From positions 124,001-188,000 of the forward strand of contig NZ_SMFU01000010.1 of the NCBI RefSeq assembly GCF_004339595.1: a stretch of 64,000 bases of DNA, written 5' to 3'. The translations under genes were made by a program, and so were the position numbers. Below the pieces are notes generated by a model. It ran no database searches and was not told the DNA's origin. It saw only the letters and a list, made by a program, of their open reading frames with translations. Below, in pieces: positions 38,899-47,539 of this stretch. The stretch comes from Marinobacterium mangrovicola. Its GTDB lineage: Bacteria > Pseudomonadota > Gammaproteobacteria > Pseudomonadales > Balneatricaceae. Positions within the stretch are counted from its first letter, which is position 1. Every line of letters starts with the position of its first letter.

Positions 38899-39588
38899 TT
38901 AAACGGACAGATAGCGGGTGATCGTGGCCTCGTCGGCTTCGGCCACCGGTACGTCGTGAACGATGTTGCCCTTCTCGATCACCAGGATGCGGTCGGCCAC
39001 ATCGAGGGCGAAGCTGAGCACCTGCTCGGAGACCAGAATCGCCAGGCCATGCTCGTCGCGGATTTTGCGCAGGGTGCGCGCCATCTCGCGGATGATGGAG
39101 GGCTGAATCCCCTCGGTGGGCTCGTCGAGCAGTAAGAGCTTGGGGTTGCTGGCCAGGGCGCGGGCGATGGCCAGCTGTTGCTGCTGACCGCCGGAGAGGT
39201 TGCCGCCACGGCGGTGTTTCATCTCCTTGAGCACCGGGAACAGGGTGTAGAGATGCTCAGGGATGGTGCTGCTGCCGGTGGTGGTGAGACCGGTGCGGAT
39301 GTTCTCCTCCACGGTCATGGTGGAGAAGATCATTCGCCCCTGGGGCACAAAGCCGACCCCGGCGGAGACGCGCTGATAGCTTTTCAGGCCGGCCAGTTCT
39401 GTTTCGTCTAGCCTGGCCGAACCGCCGCTGGAGGGGATCATACCGATCAGCGATTTCATCAGCGTGGTCTTGCCCATGCCGTTGCGGCCAAGGATGGCGA
39501 TGATCTCGTTCTTGCCCAACTCCAGGTTCATGCCGTTGATAACGCGGCTCTGGCCGTAGGCGACGTCGTAATTGGATACATTGAGCAT
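38899..39588 (-). CDS. urtE: Urea/short-chain amide ABC transporter ATPase 2 (UrtE type)
   Basis: This 229-residue ABC ATPase of the LivF/UrtE group has LGRNGMGKTTLMKSLIG as Walker A (near 34-50), the Q-loop AGVGFVPQGRMIFS, signature LSGGQQQQLAIARAL and Walker B LLLLDEPTEGIQPS. It pairs with UrtD to power the importer. GGAG-type ribosome sites precede each gene here. Because the downstream genes are amidases rather than urease, the natural substrate may be amides as in the FmdDEF system. Confidence 0.92.
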   Translation of the reverse strand: MLNVSNYDVAYGQSRVINGMNLELGKNEIIAILGRNGMGKTTLMKSLIGMIPSSGGSARLDETELAGLKSYQRVSAGVGFVPQGRMIFSTMTVEENIRTGLTTTGSSTIPEHLYTLFPVLKEMKHRRGGNLSGGQQQQLAIARALASNPKLLLLDEPTEGIQPSIIREMARTLRKIRDEHGLAILVSEQVLSFALDVADRILVIEKGNIVHDVPVAEADEATITRYLSV

Positions 39589-39613
39589 GTTGAGCTCCTG
39601 CCCTGTGGGCTGA

Positions 39614-40372
39614 TTAGTGACCGAGGTAGACTTCGACGACCTTCGGGTCGCTCTTCACGCGCTCCAGCGAGCCTTCGGACAGCAGCTGTCCCTGGTGCAG
39701 AACGGTGACTCGGTGAGCAATGTCCTCGACAAACTGCATGTCGTGCTCGATCACCAGCACCGAGCGGTCCTGGGTGATGCGGTTGAGCAGCTCGGCGGTT
39801 TTCTTGCGCTCTGCCACCGACATCCCCGCCACCGGTTCATCCAGCATCAGCAAGGCCGGGTCCTGGATCAGCAGCATGCCGATCTCCAGCCACTGCTTCT
39901 GGCCATGGCTGAGCAGGTCGGCGCGCTGGTGCAGAAGGTCCGAGAGGAAAATCATTTCGGCGATCTCGGTGACCTTGTCGATCACCTCCGCATTGCGGCG
40001 GAAGGTGAGGGCACCGAACACGCTGTGACCGCGGGGGAAGGAGAGCTCCAGGTTCTCGAATACCGTCAGGTCCTCGTAGATCGACGGGTTCTGAAACTTG
40101 CGGCCGACGCCGGCGTGGACGATCTGGTGCTCCTTCATCTTGGTCAGTTCCTGGTTACGGAACTTGATGGAGCCTTCGGTGGCCTTGGTGCGGCCGCAGA
40201 TCAGGTCGAGCACCGTGGTCTTGCCGGCCCCGTTGGGGCCGATGATGACGCGGATCTCACCTTCATCGACGTAGAACGACAGGTCGTTCACCGCCTTGAA
40301 GCCATCGAAAGAGACCGTCAGTCCTTCGACGGCGAGAACAAAATCCTGCGGGTTGTTGTGGGACAGGCTCAT
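39614..40372 (-). CDS. urtD: Urea/short-chain amide ABC transporter ATPase 1 (UrtD type)
   Basis: This 252-residue LivG/UrtD-type ATPase has Walker A GPNGAGKTTVLDLI, GRKFQNPSIYEDLTVFENL as the typical Q-loop to helical region, signature LLSHGQKQWLEIGM (SHGQ is usual for UrtD) and Walker B LLMLDEPVAGMS. The ATG at 40372 is preceded by AAGGAGACGATC; the frame stays open far upstream but inside urtC. The SHGQKQWLEI variant of the signature separates UrtD from LivG. Confidence 0.93.
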   Translation of the reverse strand: MSLSHNNPQDFVLAVEGLTVSFDGFKAVNDLSFYVDEGEIRVIIGPNGAGKTTVLDLICGRTKATEGSIKFRNQELTKMKEHQIVHAGVGRKFQNPSIYEDLTVFENLELSFPRGHSVFGALTFRRNAEVIDKVTEIAEMIFLSDLLHQRADLLSHGQKQWLEIGMLLIQDPALLMLDEPVAGMSVAERKKTAELLNRITQDRSVLVIEHDMQFVEDIAHRVTVLHQGQLLSEGSLERVKSDPKVVEVYLGH

Positions 40373-40382
40373 GATCGTCTCC

Positions 40383-41558
40383 TTAAGACTGGCTCGGTGC
40401 GGTAACGCCGCTGCTGGAATCGACCTGCTCTTTTTCTGCAGCCGGTGCAGAAGTGCGATTGGCAGGAGCAGAAGAGTGCGCGCGACGCTGTTTGAACTTA
40501 TCCACAAGCAGGGTGTAAAGACCGGCCAGACCGTTCGGGAAGGCCAGCACCACGCCGATGAACAGAGCACCCATGGCGAACAGCCAGAGTTCCGGGAAGG
40601 CTTCGGACATGGTGGTCTTGGCGGCGTTGACCAGCAGTGCGCCGTAAACCGCGCCGATGATCGACAGACGACCGCCGAGGGCACAGAAGATCACCATCTC
40701 GATGGAGGGCACGATGCCGACCAGGGTGGGCGACATGAAGCCCACCTGCAGCGTGAACATGGCGCCGCCGATGGCGGACAGCATGGCCGCGAAGCAGAAC
40801 ACGAAAATCTTGAAGTTGGAGACGTCGTAGCCGGAGAAGCGCACCCGGTCTTCACGGTCACGGATTGCGACCAGCAGGCGGCCCAGCTTGCTCTTCAGCA
40901 CCAGGTGAGCCATCAGCAGGCAGAGGAACAGCATGGCCACGCCGAAGAAGTAGAGCACGTACTTGGCGGAGTCGCTGCGGATATCCCAGCCCATCAGCGT
41001 GCGCAGGTCGGTGATGCCGTTAACGCCACCGGTGTAACCCTGCTGACCGATGATCAGGATGGTCAGGATCGCGGCGATCGCTTGGGTGATGATGGCGAAG
41101 TAGACCCCGCCCACCCGGCGCTTGAACATCGCCGTGGCGACCACGAAGGCGAACAGCGGCGCCACAAAAAGTATCGCCAGCACGGTGAAGCCCAGCGAGT
41201 TGAACGGCTCCCAGAACCAGGGCAGGGCGGTGAGCTGGTTCCAGTCCATAAAGTCGGGAATACCCGGGGTGGACTGGATAGCCGTTGCCTCGGGGGATGA
41301 GGCCTCCAGCTTCAGGAACATCGCCATGGCGTAGCCGCCGATACCGAAGAAGATACCCTGCCCCAGGCTCAGGATGCCGCCGTAACCCCAGCAGAGCACC
41401 AGGCCGATGGCGGCAAAGGCGTAAGAGAGATACTTACCCACCAGATTGAGGCGGAAAATATCAAGCGTCAGTGGCAGGACCACCAGCAACAGCAGTGCCA
41501 GCAGCCCGTAGTTGATCAGATCCTGACGTTTGAACAGATTACTTTTCATAACATTCAT
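40383..41558 (-). CDS. urtC: Urea/short-chain amide ABC transporter permease 2 (UrtC type)
   Basis: This 391-residue membrane protein of the LivM/UrtC family has about ten hydrophobic segments, with GLVLCWGYGGILSLGQGIFFGIGGYAM split across helices 2-3 and the EAA-like loop RDREDRVRFSGYDVSNFK. GGYAMAMFLKLE is typical for UrtC. A polar tail of about 30 residues (SSAPANRTSAPAAEKEQVD) ends the protein. GGAGGAAATCACG precedes the ATG. Confidence 0.92.
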   Translation of the reverse strand: MNVMKSNLFKRQDLINYGLLALLLLVVLPLTLDIFRLNLVGKYLSYAFAAIGLVLCWGYGGILSLGQGIFFGIGGYAMAMFLKLEASSPEATAIQSTPGIPDFMDWNQLTALPWFWEPFNSLGFTVLAILFVAPLFAFVVATAMFKRRVGGVYFAIITQAIAAILTILIIGQQGYTGGVNGITDLRTLMGWDIRSDSAKYVLYFFGVAMLFLCLLMAHLVLKSKLGRLLVAIRDREDRVRFSGYDVSNFKIFVFCFAAMLSAIGGAMFTLQVGFMSPTLVGIVPSIEMVIFCALGGRLSIIGAVYGALLVNAAKTTMSEAFPELWLFAMGALFIGVVLAFPNGLAGLYTLLVDKFKQRRAHSSAPANRTSAPAAEKEQVDSSSGVTAPSQS

Positions 41559-41581
41559 CGTGATTTCCTCCGTTCAGACCA

Positions 41582-42508
41582 TCAGCGTCGAATCTTCAGT
41601 GAGAACAGACCCTGGGGGCGCAGCATCAGGATGCCTACCACCACCAGCAGCGTGAGTACCTTGGCCATGGAACCGCTGAGGAAGAACTCCATCGTTGACT
41701 GGGCCTGGGAGATGGTGAACGCGGATGCAATGGTGCCGAGCAGACTGGCTGCGCCGCCGAAGACCACCACCAGGAAGGTATCGACGATATAAAGCTGGCC
41801 GGATGTAGGCCCGGTGGAGCCGATCATGGTGAAAGCGCTACCTGCGACGCCGGCGATACCGCAGCCCAGTGCAAAGGTGGCGCGGTCAACTCTCTCTGTA
41901 TTAATCCCGACGGCACCGGCCATGGGACGGTTCTGTACTACGGCACGTACCTGACCACCCCAGTTGGAGCGATACATCAGGTAGTAAACGCCAGCCGCAA
42001 TCAGCAGGGTCAGAATCATCACGAACAGGCCATTGATCGGAACTTCGATCATGTCGGTGATGGCGACGGAACCCATCAGCCAGTCGGGGAGGCTGACACC
42101 GACTTCACGAGCGCCGAAGATGGAGCGGTAGCACTGCTGCAGGATCAGGCTCAAACCCCAGGTGGCAAGCAGTGTGTCCAGCGGGCGGTGGTAGAGTCGC
42201 CTTATCAATGCCCATTCGACAAAGGCGCCCAGGGCTCCGGCGGCAAGAAAGGCGACCATCATCGCCACGATAAAGTAGGCCCCATAGAGTCCTGGCATCA
42301 GACTCTCGAAAACATGGGAGGTGAGATAGGTCATGTAGGCGCCGAGGATCATGAACTCCCCGTGTGCCATGTTGATAACGCCCATCTGGCCGAAAATGAT
42401 TGCCAGACCCAGCGCCATTAATACGAATATGGAGAACAGACTCAGGCCTGCGAAGCCTTGCATGGCGAAGATCGCCACGAGTTCAGAAGAGGAGTAATCA
42501 GCAAACAT
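41582..42508 (-). CDS. urtB: Urea/short-chain amide ABC transporter permease 1 (UrtB type)
   Basis: This 308-residue permease of the LivH/UrtB group has eight or nine hydrophobic segments, with MGVINMAHGEFMILGAYMTY and WGLSLILQQCYRSIFG, which are UrtB hallmarks. Many UrtB proteins carry a long periplasmic N-terminal extension (total over 500 residues); this one has only the core, closer to FmdE/LivH. It lies 24 bp before urtC and 87 bp after urtA. Confidence 0.92.
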   Translation of the reverse strand: MFADYSSSELVAIFAMQGFAGLSLFSIFVLMALGLAIIFGQMGVINMAHGEFMILGAYMTYLTSHVFESLMPGLYGAYFIVAMMVAFLAAGALGAFVEWALIRRLYHRPLDTLLATWGLSLILQQCYRSIFGAREVGVSLPDWLMGSVAITDMIEVPINGLFVMILTLLIAAGVYYLMYRSNWGGQVRAVVQNRPMAGAVGINTERVDRATFALGCGIAGVAGSAFTMIGSTGPTSGQLYIVDTFLVVVFGGAASLLGTIASAFTISQAQSTMEFFLSGSMAKVLTLLVVVGILMLRPQGLFSLKIRR

Positions 42509-42595
42509 GATGAAAGGCTCCGTAGCTCGGGATTTTCATAAACCGGGAAGCTGAGAGGGAGCCCATCTGTGGCGGGCTCCCAGTGGTGCGGTTGC

Positions 42596-43855
42596 TTACT
42601 GATAACCTTCCGGGAAGGGGTTCGGTTCGATCAGATCGGAGCTTTCGTAGACAACCTCGTACTGGCCGTCGGTATGCGCCTTGCCGATTCGGGTCTTGGA
42701 CCAGAGGTGATGGTTCTCATGGATACGCACATAACCTTCAGGCGCTGTGGTCAGCTCAATGCCCGGTGATGCCGCGCGCACTTTGTCGATATCGAAGGAG
42801 CCGGCTTTCTCGACAGCGGCTTTCCACAGCCAGGGGCCGAGGTAGGCGGCCTGGGTAACGTCACCGATAACGATGTCGTCGCCATACTTCTCTTTGAATG
42901 CTTTAACGAACGCCTGGTTGTTATCGTTCGGCAGGCTCTGGAAGTACTTCATGGAAGCGTAGATACCGTCGATGTTTTCACCGCCGATACCCAGGATTTC
43001 ATCCTCGGTGACGGAAATGGTCACGAACAGCGGCTTCTCCTGGGTCATGTCGATACCGGCAGCCTTGAGCTGCTTGTAGAAGGCCACGTTGGAGCCGCCC
43101 ACCACGGAGATGAACACAACATCAGGCTTACGCAGCTTGATCTTGTTGATGACAGAGTTGAACTGGGTGTGGCCCAGTGGGTAGTACTCTTCGCCCAGTA
43201 CTTTCGCGCCCAGCTTGTTTTCGATGTGCTTGCGCGCAATCTTGTTGGAGGTACGTGGCCAGATGTAGTCGGAGCCCAGCAGGTAGAAGGTTTTCGCGCC
43301 CTTCTCGCGGGATGCCCAGTCCAGGCCCTCAAGGATCTGCTGCGTGGCTTCCTGGCCGGTGTAGATCACGTTCGGAGACTCTTCGAGGCCCTCGTAGAAG
43401 GTCGGGTAGTAGAGCATGCCGTTGTACTGCTCAAACACCGGCAATACCGCTTTGCGTGAAGCAGAAGTCCAGCAACCGAACACGGCAGCAACCTTGTCGT
43501 TCACCAGCAGCTTGCGGGATTTTTCGGCGAAAGTCGGCCAGTCGCTGGCGCCGTCTTCCTGGATGTATTCGATCTGCCGACCGAGTACACCACCCATGGC
43601 GTTGATCTGGTCGATGGCCAGTTTCTCCGCCTGCACGGAACCGGTTTCACTGATCGCCATGGTGCCGGTGATCGAATGAAGGATGCCGACTTTGACCGTG
43701 TCTTCGGTGACTGCAAGACCGGTGGTATTCACCTCTTCAGCGCTGGCGATACTGGCATTGCCGAGTACAACGGCGGCCTGGAGCGCGAGGAATCCTTTCA
43801 ACAGCCGCCGGCGTAGCGGCGAGTGGGTAGTCGCTTTCTTATCACGCATTCGCAT
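42596..43855 (-). CDS. urtA: Urea/short-chain amide ABC transporter substrate-binding protein (UrtA type)
   Basis: This 419-residue binding protein has an Arg-rich signal (SPLRRRLLKGFLALQAAVVLG) that may use either Tat or Sec, with cleavage near ASA-EE. The mature part begins with DTVKVGILHSITGTMAISE, and has GCWTSASRKAVLPVFE and YYPTFYEGLEESPNVIYTG, the UrtA/FmdD-type pocket. The ATG at 43855 follows AGGAGAAACACC. First gene of the nine-gene operon; the 303-bp gap to the divergent sensor gene should hold the promoters of both. Confidence 0.93.
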   Translation of the reverse strand: MRMRDKKATTHSPLRRRLLKGFLALQAAVVLGNASIASAEEVNTTGLAVTEDTVKVGILHSITGTMAISETGSVQAEKLAIDQINAMGGVLGRQIEYIQEDGASDWPTFAEKSRKLLVNDKVAAVFGCWTSASRKAVLPVFEQYNGMLYYPTFYEGLEESPNVIYTGQEATQQILEGLDWASREKGAKTFYLLGSDYIWPRTSNKIARKHIENKLGAKVLGEEYYPLGHTQFNSVINKIKLRKPDVVFISVVGGSNVAFYKQLKAAGIDMTQEKPLFVTISVTEDEILGIGGENIDGIYASMKYFQSLPNDNNQAFVKAFKEKYGDDIVIGDVTQAAYLGPWLWKAAVEKAGSFDIDKVRAASPGIELTTAPEGYVRIHENHHLWSKTRIGKAHTDGQYEVVYESSDLIEPNPFPEGYQ

Positions 43856-44158
43856 GGTGTTTCTCCTGAGTTGTGGACCGGGCATTTCGGTGCTTCGTGT
43901 TGAAAGCCAGTATCGGGAACGACTCGGGAGAGGAACATTCGGCAAATGCTCCAAGCGGCATACGTCATTTACCCCATGGTTAAAAAACGTCGGGGAGGTG
44001 ACACTCGCGGGTACGTTAGTTGCACACGTTCCTAATCCCTGGAAACGGGGCCGTACGTCCATTGCACAGAGAGTGCACAGTGAGTGAATGTTCACCGGCG
44101 GGGCAGTAGTTGGACGGAAGGTGTGCCTTGTCGGTGCGAAAAGTGAGCGTGCATTGAA
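43856..44158. other. Divergent control region between urtA and the sensor kinase gene
   Basis: No gene is evident in these 303 bp. It contains the 15-bp inverted repeat at 44063-44077 and several TGCAC/GTGCA half-sites (44036, 44147). No clean sigma-54 -24/-12 pair or sigma-70 promoter was found. The response regulator of this locus is the most likely binder. Confidence 0.4.
44063..44077. promoter_or_regulatory. TGCAC-N5-GTGCA inverted repeat, candidate operator
   Basis: TGCAC (44063-44067), AGAGA, GTGCA (44073-44077) lies about 210 bp from the urtA start and 80 bp from the sensor start. NtrC sites have the same arms with a 7-bp centre, so the spacing here is two short; it may instead be the site of the LuxR-type regulator encoded at 47508. 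Confidence 0.35.
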
Positions 44159-47100
44159 ATGACGACACCGCAGCAACAGGTTTTCAGGGTCAGGCGCAAA
44201 TACAACCAGTGGGTGGCTAACCAGACGCTGGAGGATTATTCCCTGCGTTTTACCGCCAAGGCGGCGCGACGCTGGTCCCTCGGCAGGGTGGCCAATACCG
44301 CCCTGGGCGGTATCTCCTTCCTAGCGCTGGAGGCGATCGGCGGGGCTATTACGCTCAGTTACGGCTTCGAGCATACCTTGGCGGCAACCCTGCTGGTAAC
44401 ACTGGTGATTCTTCTCACTGCGATACCGATCACTTACTACGCGGCGCGCTACGGTGTGGATATCGATCTGCTGACCCGGGGGGCCGGTTTTGGTTATATC
44501 GGCTCTACCGTCACCTCGCTGATCTACGCCTCATTCACCTTTATCTTCCTGGCTCTGGAAGCGGCGATCATGGCTAAGGCACTGGAGTTGATGTTCTCGG
44601 TGCCTCTCTCCATTGGTTATTTCTTCAGCGCATTTATGGTGATTCCGGTAGTGATATACGGATTTACCTTTATCAGTCGGTTTCAGATGTTTAGCCAGCC
44701 GCTGTGGGTAGCATTGCAGATTCTGCCTTTGGCCTGCGTGCTGATCTATAGCGAGGGTTCCATCGATGGTTGGCTGGGCTATCAAGGCCACAAGGAACAG
44801 AGCGAAGAGTTCGATTTTCTGCTGATGGGCGCAGCGTCCACGGTGGTGATGTCACTGCTGGCTCAGATCGGTGAGCAGGTGGATTACCTGCGTTTTCTAC
44901 CGGAAAAAGGTTCCCATAACCGCTTCCGTTGGTGGAGTGCGCTGCTGCTGGCGGGGCCTGGCTGGATCATTATGGGCGCGATCAAGATCCTGATCGGCTC
45001 TTTTCTGGCGGTGCTGGTGCTGCAAACCGGGGGCTTGATCAGCGATGCGGCAGAACCGACGCAGATGTATATGACCGCCTTTGAACACGTGACAGCTTCG
45101 CCTGAACTGGCGCTGGCGCTGACCGGCCTGTTCGTGATTCTTTCCCAGGTGAAGATTAATGTGACCAACGCCTATGCGGGGTCACTGGCCTGGTCTAACT
45201 TTTTCTCCCGACTAACCCATATTCACCCCGGCCGCGTGGTCTGGTTGGTATTCAACGTGGTTATCGCCTGGCTGCTTATGGAGCTGGGGATTTACGAAGC
45301 GTTTGAGTCGATCCTGGGGATATTCTCCATTCTTGTGGTGGCCTGGGTCGGTTCTCTGGTGGCCGATCTGGTGATCAACAAGCCGCTGGGTATAAGTCCG
45401 AGGGGGATAGAATTCAAACGCGCTCACCTCTATGACATCAACCCGGTGGGCGTTGGCTCCATGGCGATCTCGTCACTGATAGGGGTTGTCTGCATGCTCG
45501 GTATCTGCGGTCCCGAGCTGAAGGCGTTCGCACCTTTCGTGGCCTTGGCCGCGACCTTTGTGCTGGTGCCGCTGATCGCTCTGGCCACCAGAAGCCGTTA
45601 CTACATCGCTCGCGAGCCGCTGCCCGCCTGCGGTACCCAATGTTCGATCTGCGAACATCATTTCGAGCCCGAGGATATGACCGTGTGCCCGCTCTACGGC
45701 GGTAATATCTGTTCGCTCTGTTGCTCTCTCGATGCGCGCTGCAATGACGCCTGCAAGCAGAACAGCACTTTTTCTCACCAGATCTCCTCGGTACTCAGGG
45801 CGATACTGCCGACGGCGCTGATGGGCAAGGTCAACTCCCGTTTGGGTCACTTTATCGGTCTGATGCTGGTGTTCGATACCATCGTGGGTGCTTTTCTCTC
45901 GTTGATCTATTTCCAGATGCAGGGGCCGTCTCCCGGGGAGACCGAGCTTGTCGGTCTGGTGCTCTGGAAGGTGTTCTTTCTGCTGCAGATTGTCATCGGT
46001 GTCGCGGCCTGGTTGTTTTTGCTGGCCCATGAGAGCCGCGTGCTGGCGCAGGATGAAAGCGCCCAGCAGACCGAGCGGCTGATGGCGGAGATCCGCGCCC
46101 ATGAGTTGACCGACCAGGAGTTGCAGGAAGCCAAGGAGATGGCGGAGGCCGCAAGCCTCGCCAAGAGTCGTTACCTCACCGGTATCAGCCATGAGCTGCG
46201 GACACCGCTGAATGCGGTGCTTGGATACGCGCAATTACTTGATGTGGCTACTGATATTCCTACCCACCGGCGTCCGGCTATAAATGTCATCAAGCGCAGT
46301 AGTGAACATCTGGCGAACCTGATTGAAGAGCTACTTGATATATCCCGCATTGAAGCTGGGCGTCTCGAACTTTATCGCAACGAGGTGGCGCTGATCAGCT
46401 TCATGGAGCAGATCGTCTATATGTTCCGGCTGCAGGCTGAGGCCAAGGGAATCAACTTCAGCTATACCCGGCAGCAGCGGGTGCCGGAGTTCGTCTCGAC
46501 CGACGAAAAAAGATTGCGGCAGATACTGATCAACCTACTCTCCAACGCGATCAAGTTTACCGATAAGGGCAGCGTATCGCTGACGCTGACCTACCGTAGC
46601 GAGGTGGCGGAGTTTGTCATCAGCGATACCGGAGTGGGCATTGCCGAAGAGGACATTGAGCGCATCTACAAACCGTTCGAGCGGCTGGAGGCCTCAGGAA
46701 CCCATCAGCCGGGTACGGGACTGGGGCTGACTATAACCAAGCTACTTACCGATATCATGGGCGGCGATCTGCAGGTGGAAAGCATACCCGGGCGCGGCAC
46801 CACATTCCGACTCACGTTGATGATGACCAGCCTGACCAAGCCGGTGCAGATACCGGTCAGCCAGATCTGGTTGGGTGGATATCTAGGGGAGCGGAAAAGC
46901 GTGATGATCGTGGATGACGATGCCACTCACCGCGATCTGATCCGCGATATTCTCCAGCCGGTGGGCTTCAACGTGATTACCGCCCAAGATGGGGATAACT
47001 GCATCGAACTCTGCGAACAGGATCTGCCGGACCTGTTCATCCTTGATGTTTCCATGCCTGGCATGAATGGCTGGGAGTTGCTGCATAAGCTGCGTGAGGG

Positions 47101-47539
47101 CGGTGCCGATGTGCCGGTGATTATGCTTTCGGCCGATGCCAGGGAGTGGGTACAGCTATCCGATGTACATCCGTTCGATGCCTATCTCGTCAAGCCGGTA
47201 CGGGTGGCCGAGTTGCTGGAGCAGATCGGCAAATTGCTGCACCTGGAGTGGGAAAAACAGGCGCAATGCCTAGAACGCGACGAGCAGGTGGGTAGTGAGC
47301 GCTTGCCGGTTGTGAATATCGGCCAGCTTAAGCGTTACGTCGAAATCGGATATCTCGAGGGTATTAAAAGCGAGGTGGAGCGCATCGCTCAGGAGGCCTC
47401 GCTCTCAAATCAGGAAACAGAGGCGCTGCGGGCGATGGTGAACTCCTTCAATTTTGCAGGAGTGATCGATCGGTTGATGACGCTCACCAGTCTTTATGGA
47501 CAGTGTAATGAATGCCAAAGCCAAAGTACTTGTAGTTGA
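44159..47539 (+). CDS. Hybrid sensor histidine kinase with NCS1 transporter-like input domain and Cys-rich segment
   Basis: This 1126-residue protein has, in order: an NCS1 (cytosine/purine permease-type) domain with about 12 helices (about 40-485); a segment with nine cysteines (about 491-530, CGTQCSIC, CPLYGGNICSLCC, RCNDAC); two more helices (about 555-635); a coiled coil; HisKA with GISHELRTPLN (His678); HATPase with NLLSNAIKF, DTGVGI and GTGLGL; a receiver with VDDDATHRD and phospho-acceptor Asp963 (LDVSMPGM); and a C-terminal region of about 85 residues ending in CNECQSQSTC. It is the NCS1 counterpart of the symporter-kinases CbrA and CrbS. Placed divergently from the amide/urea importer operon, it probably senses an amide, urea or nucleobase-like compound. 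Its stop overlaps the regulator gene. Confidence 0.88.
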   Translation: MTTPQQQVFRVRRKYNQWVANQTLEDYSLRFTAKAARRWSLGRVANTALGGISFLALEAIGGAITLSYGFEHTLAATLLVTLVILLTAIPITYYAARYGVDIDLLTRGAGFGYIGSTVTSLIYASFTFIFLALEAAIMAKALELMFSVPLSIGYFFSAFMVIPVVIYGFTFISRFQMFSQPLWVALQILPLACVLIYSEGSIDGWLGYQGHKEQSEEFDFLLMGAASTVVMSLLAQIGEQVDYLRFLPEKGSHNRFRWWSALLLAGPGWIIMGAIKILIGSFLAVLVLQTGGLISDAAEPTQMYMTAFEHVTASPELALALTGLFVILSQVKINVTNAYAGSLAWSNFFSRLTHIHPGRVVWLVFNVVIAWLLMELGIYEAFESILGIFSILVVAWVGSLVADLVINKPLGISPRGIEFKRAHLYDINPVGVGSMAISSLIGVVCMLGICGPELKAFAPFVALAATFVLVPLIALATRSRYYIAREPLPACGTQCSICEHHFEPEDMTVCPLYGGNICSLCCSLDARCNDACKQNSTFSHQISSVLRAILPTALMGKVNSRLGHFIGLMLVFDTIVGAFLSLIYFQMQGPSPGETELVGLVLWKVFFLLQIVIGVAAWLFLLAHESRVLAQDESAQQTERLMAEIRAHELTDQELQEAKEMAEAASLAKSRYLTGISHELRTPLNAVLGYAQLLDVATDIPTHRRPAINVIKRSSEHLANLIEELLDISRIEAGRLELYRNEVALISFMEQIVYMFRLQAEAKGINFSYTRQQRVPEFVSTDEKRLRQILINLLSNAIKFTDKGSVSLTLTYRSEVAEFVISDTGVGIAEEDIERIYKPFERLEASGTHQPGTGLGLTITKLLTDIMGGDLQVESIPGRGTTFRLTLMMTSLTKPVQIPVSQIWLGGYLGERKSVMIVDDDATHRDLIRDILQPVGFNVITAQDGDNCIELCEQDLPDLFILDVSMPGMNGWELLHKLREGGADVPVIMLSADAREWVQLSDVHPFDAYLVKPVRVAELLEQIGKLLHLEWEKQAQCLERDEQVGSERLPVVNIGQLKRYVEIGYLEGIKSEVERIAQEASLSNQETEALRAMVNSFNFAGVIDRLMTLTSLYGQCNECQSQSTCS

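Noticed and set aside
44062-44080. Sigma-54 promoter for urtA on the minus strand
   Set aside because: Reading GTGCACTCTCTGTGCA against TGGCACGNNNNTTGCA, the -24 GG becomes TG; one of the invariant bases is missing, and no better -24/-12 pair was found in the region.
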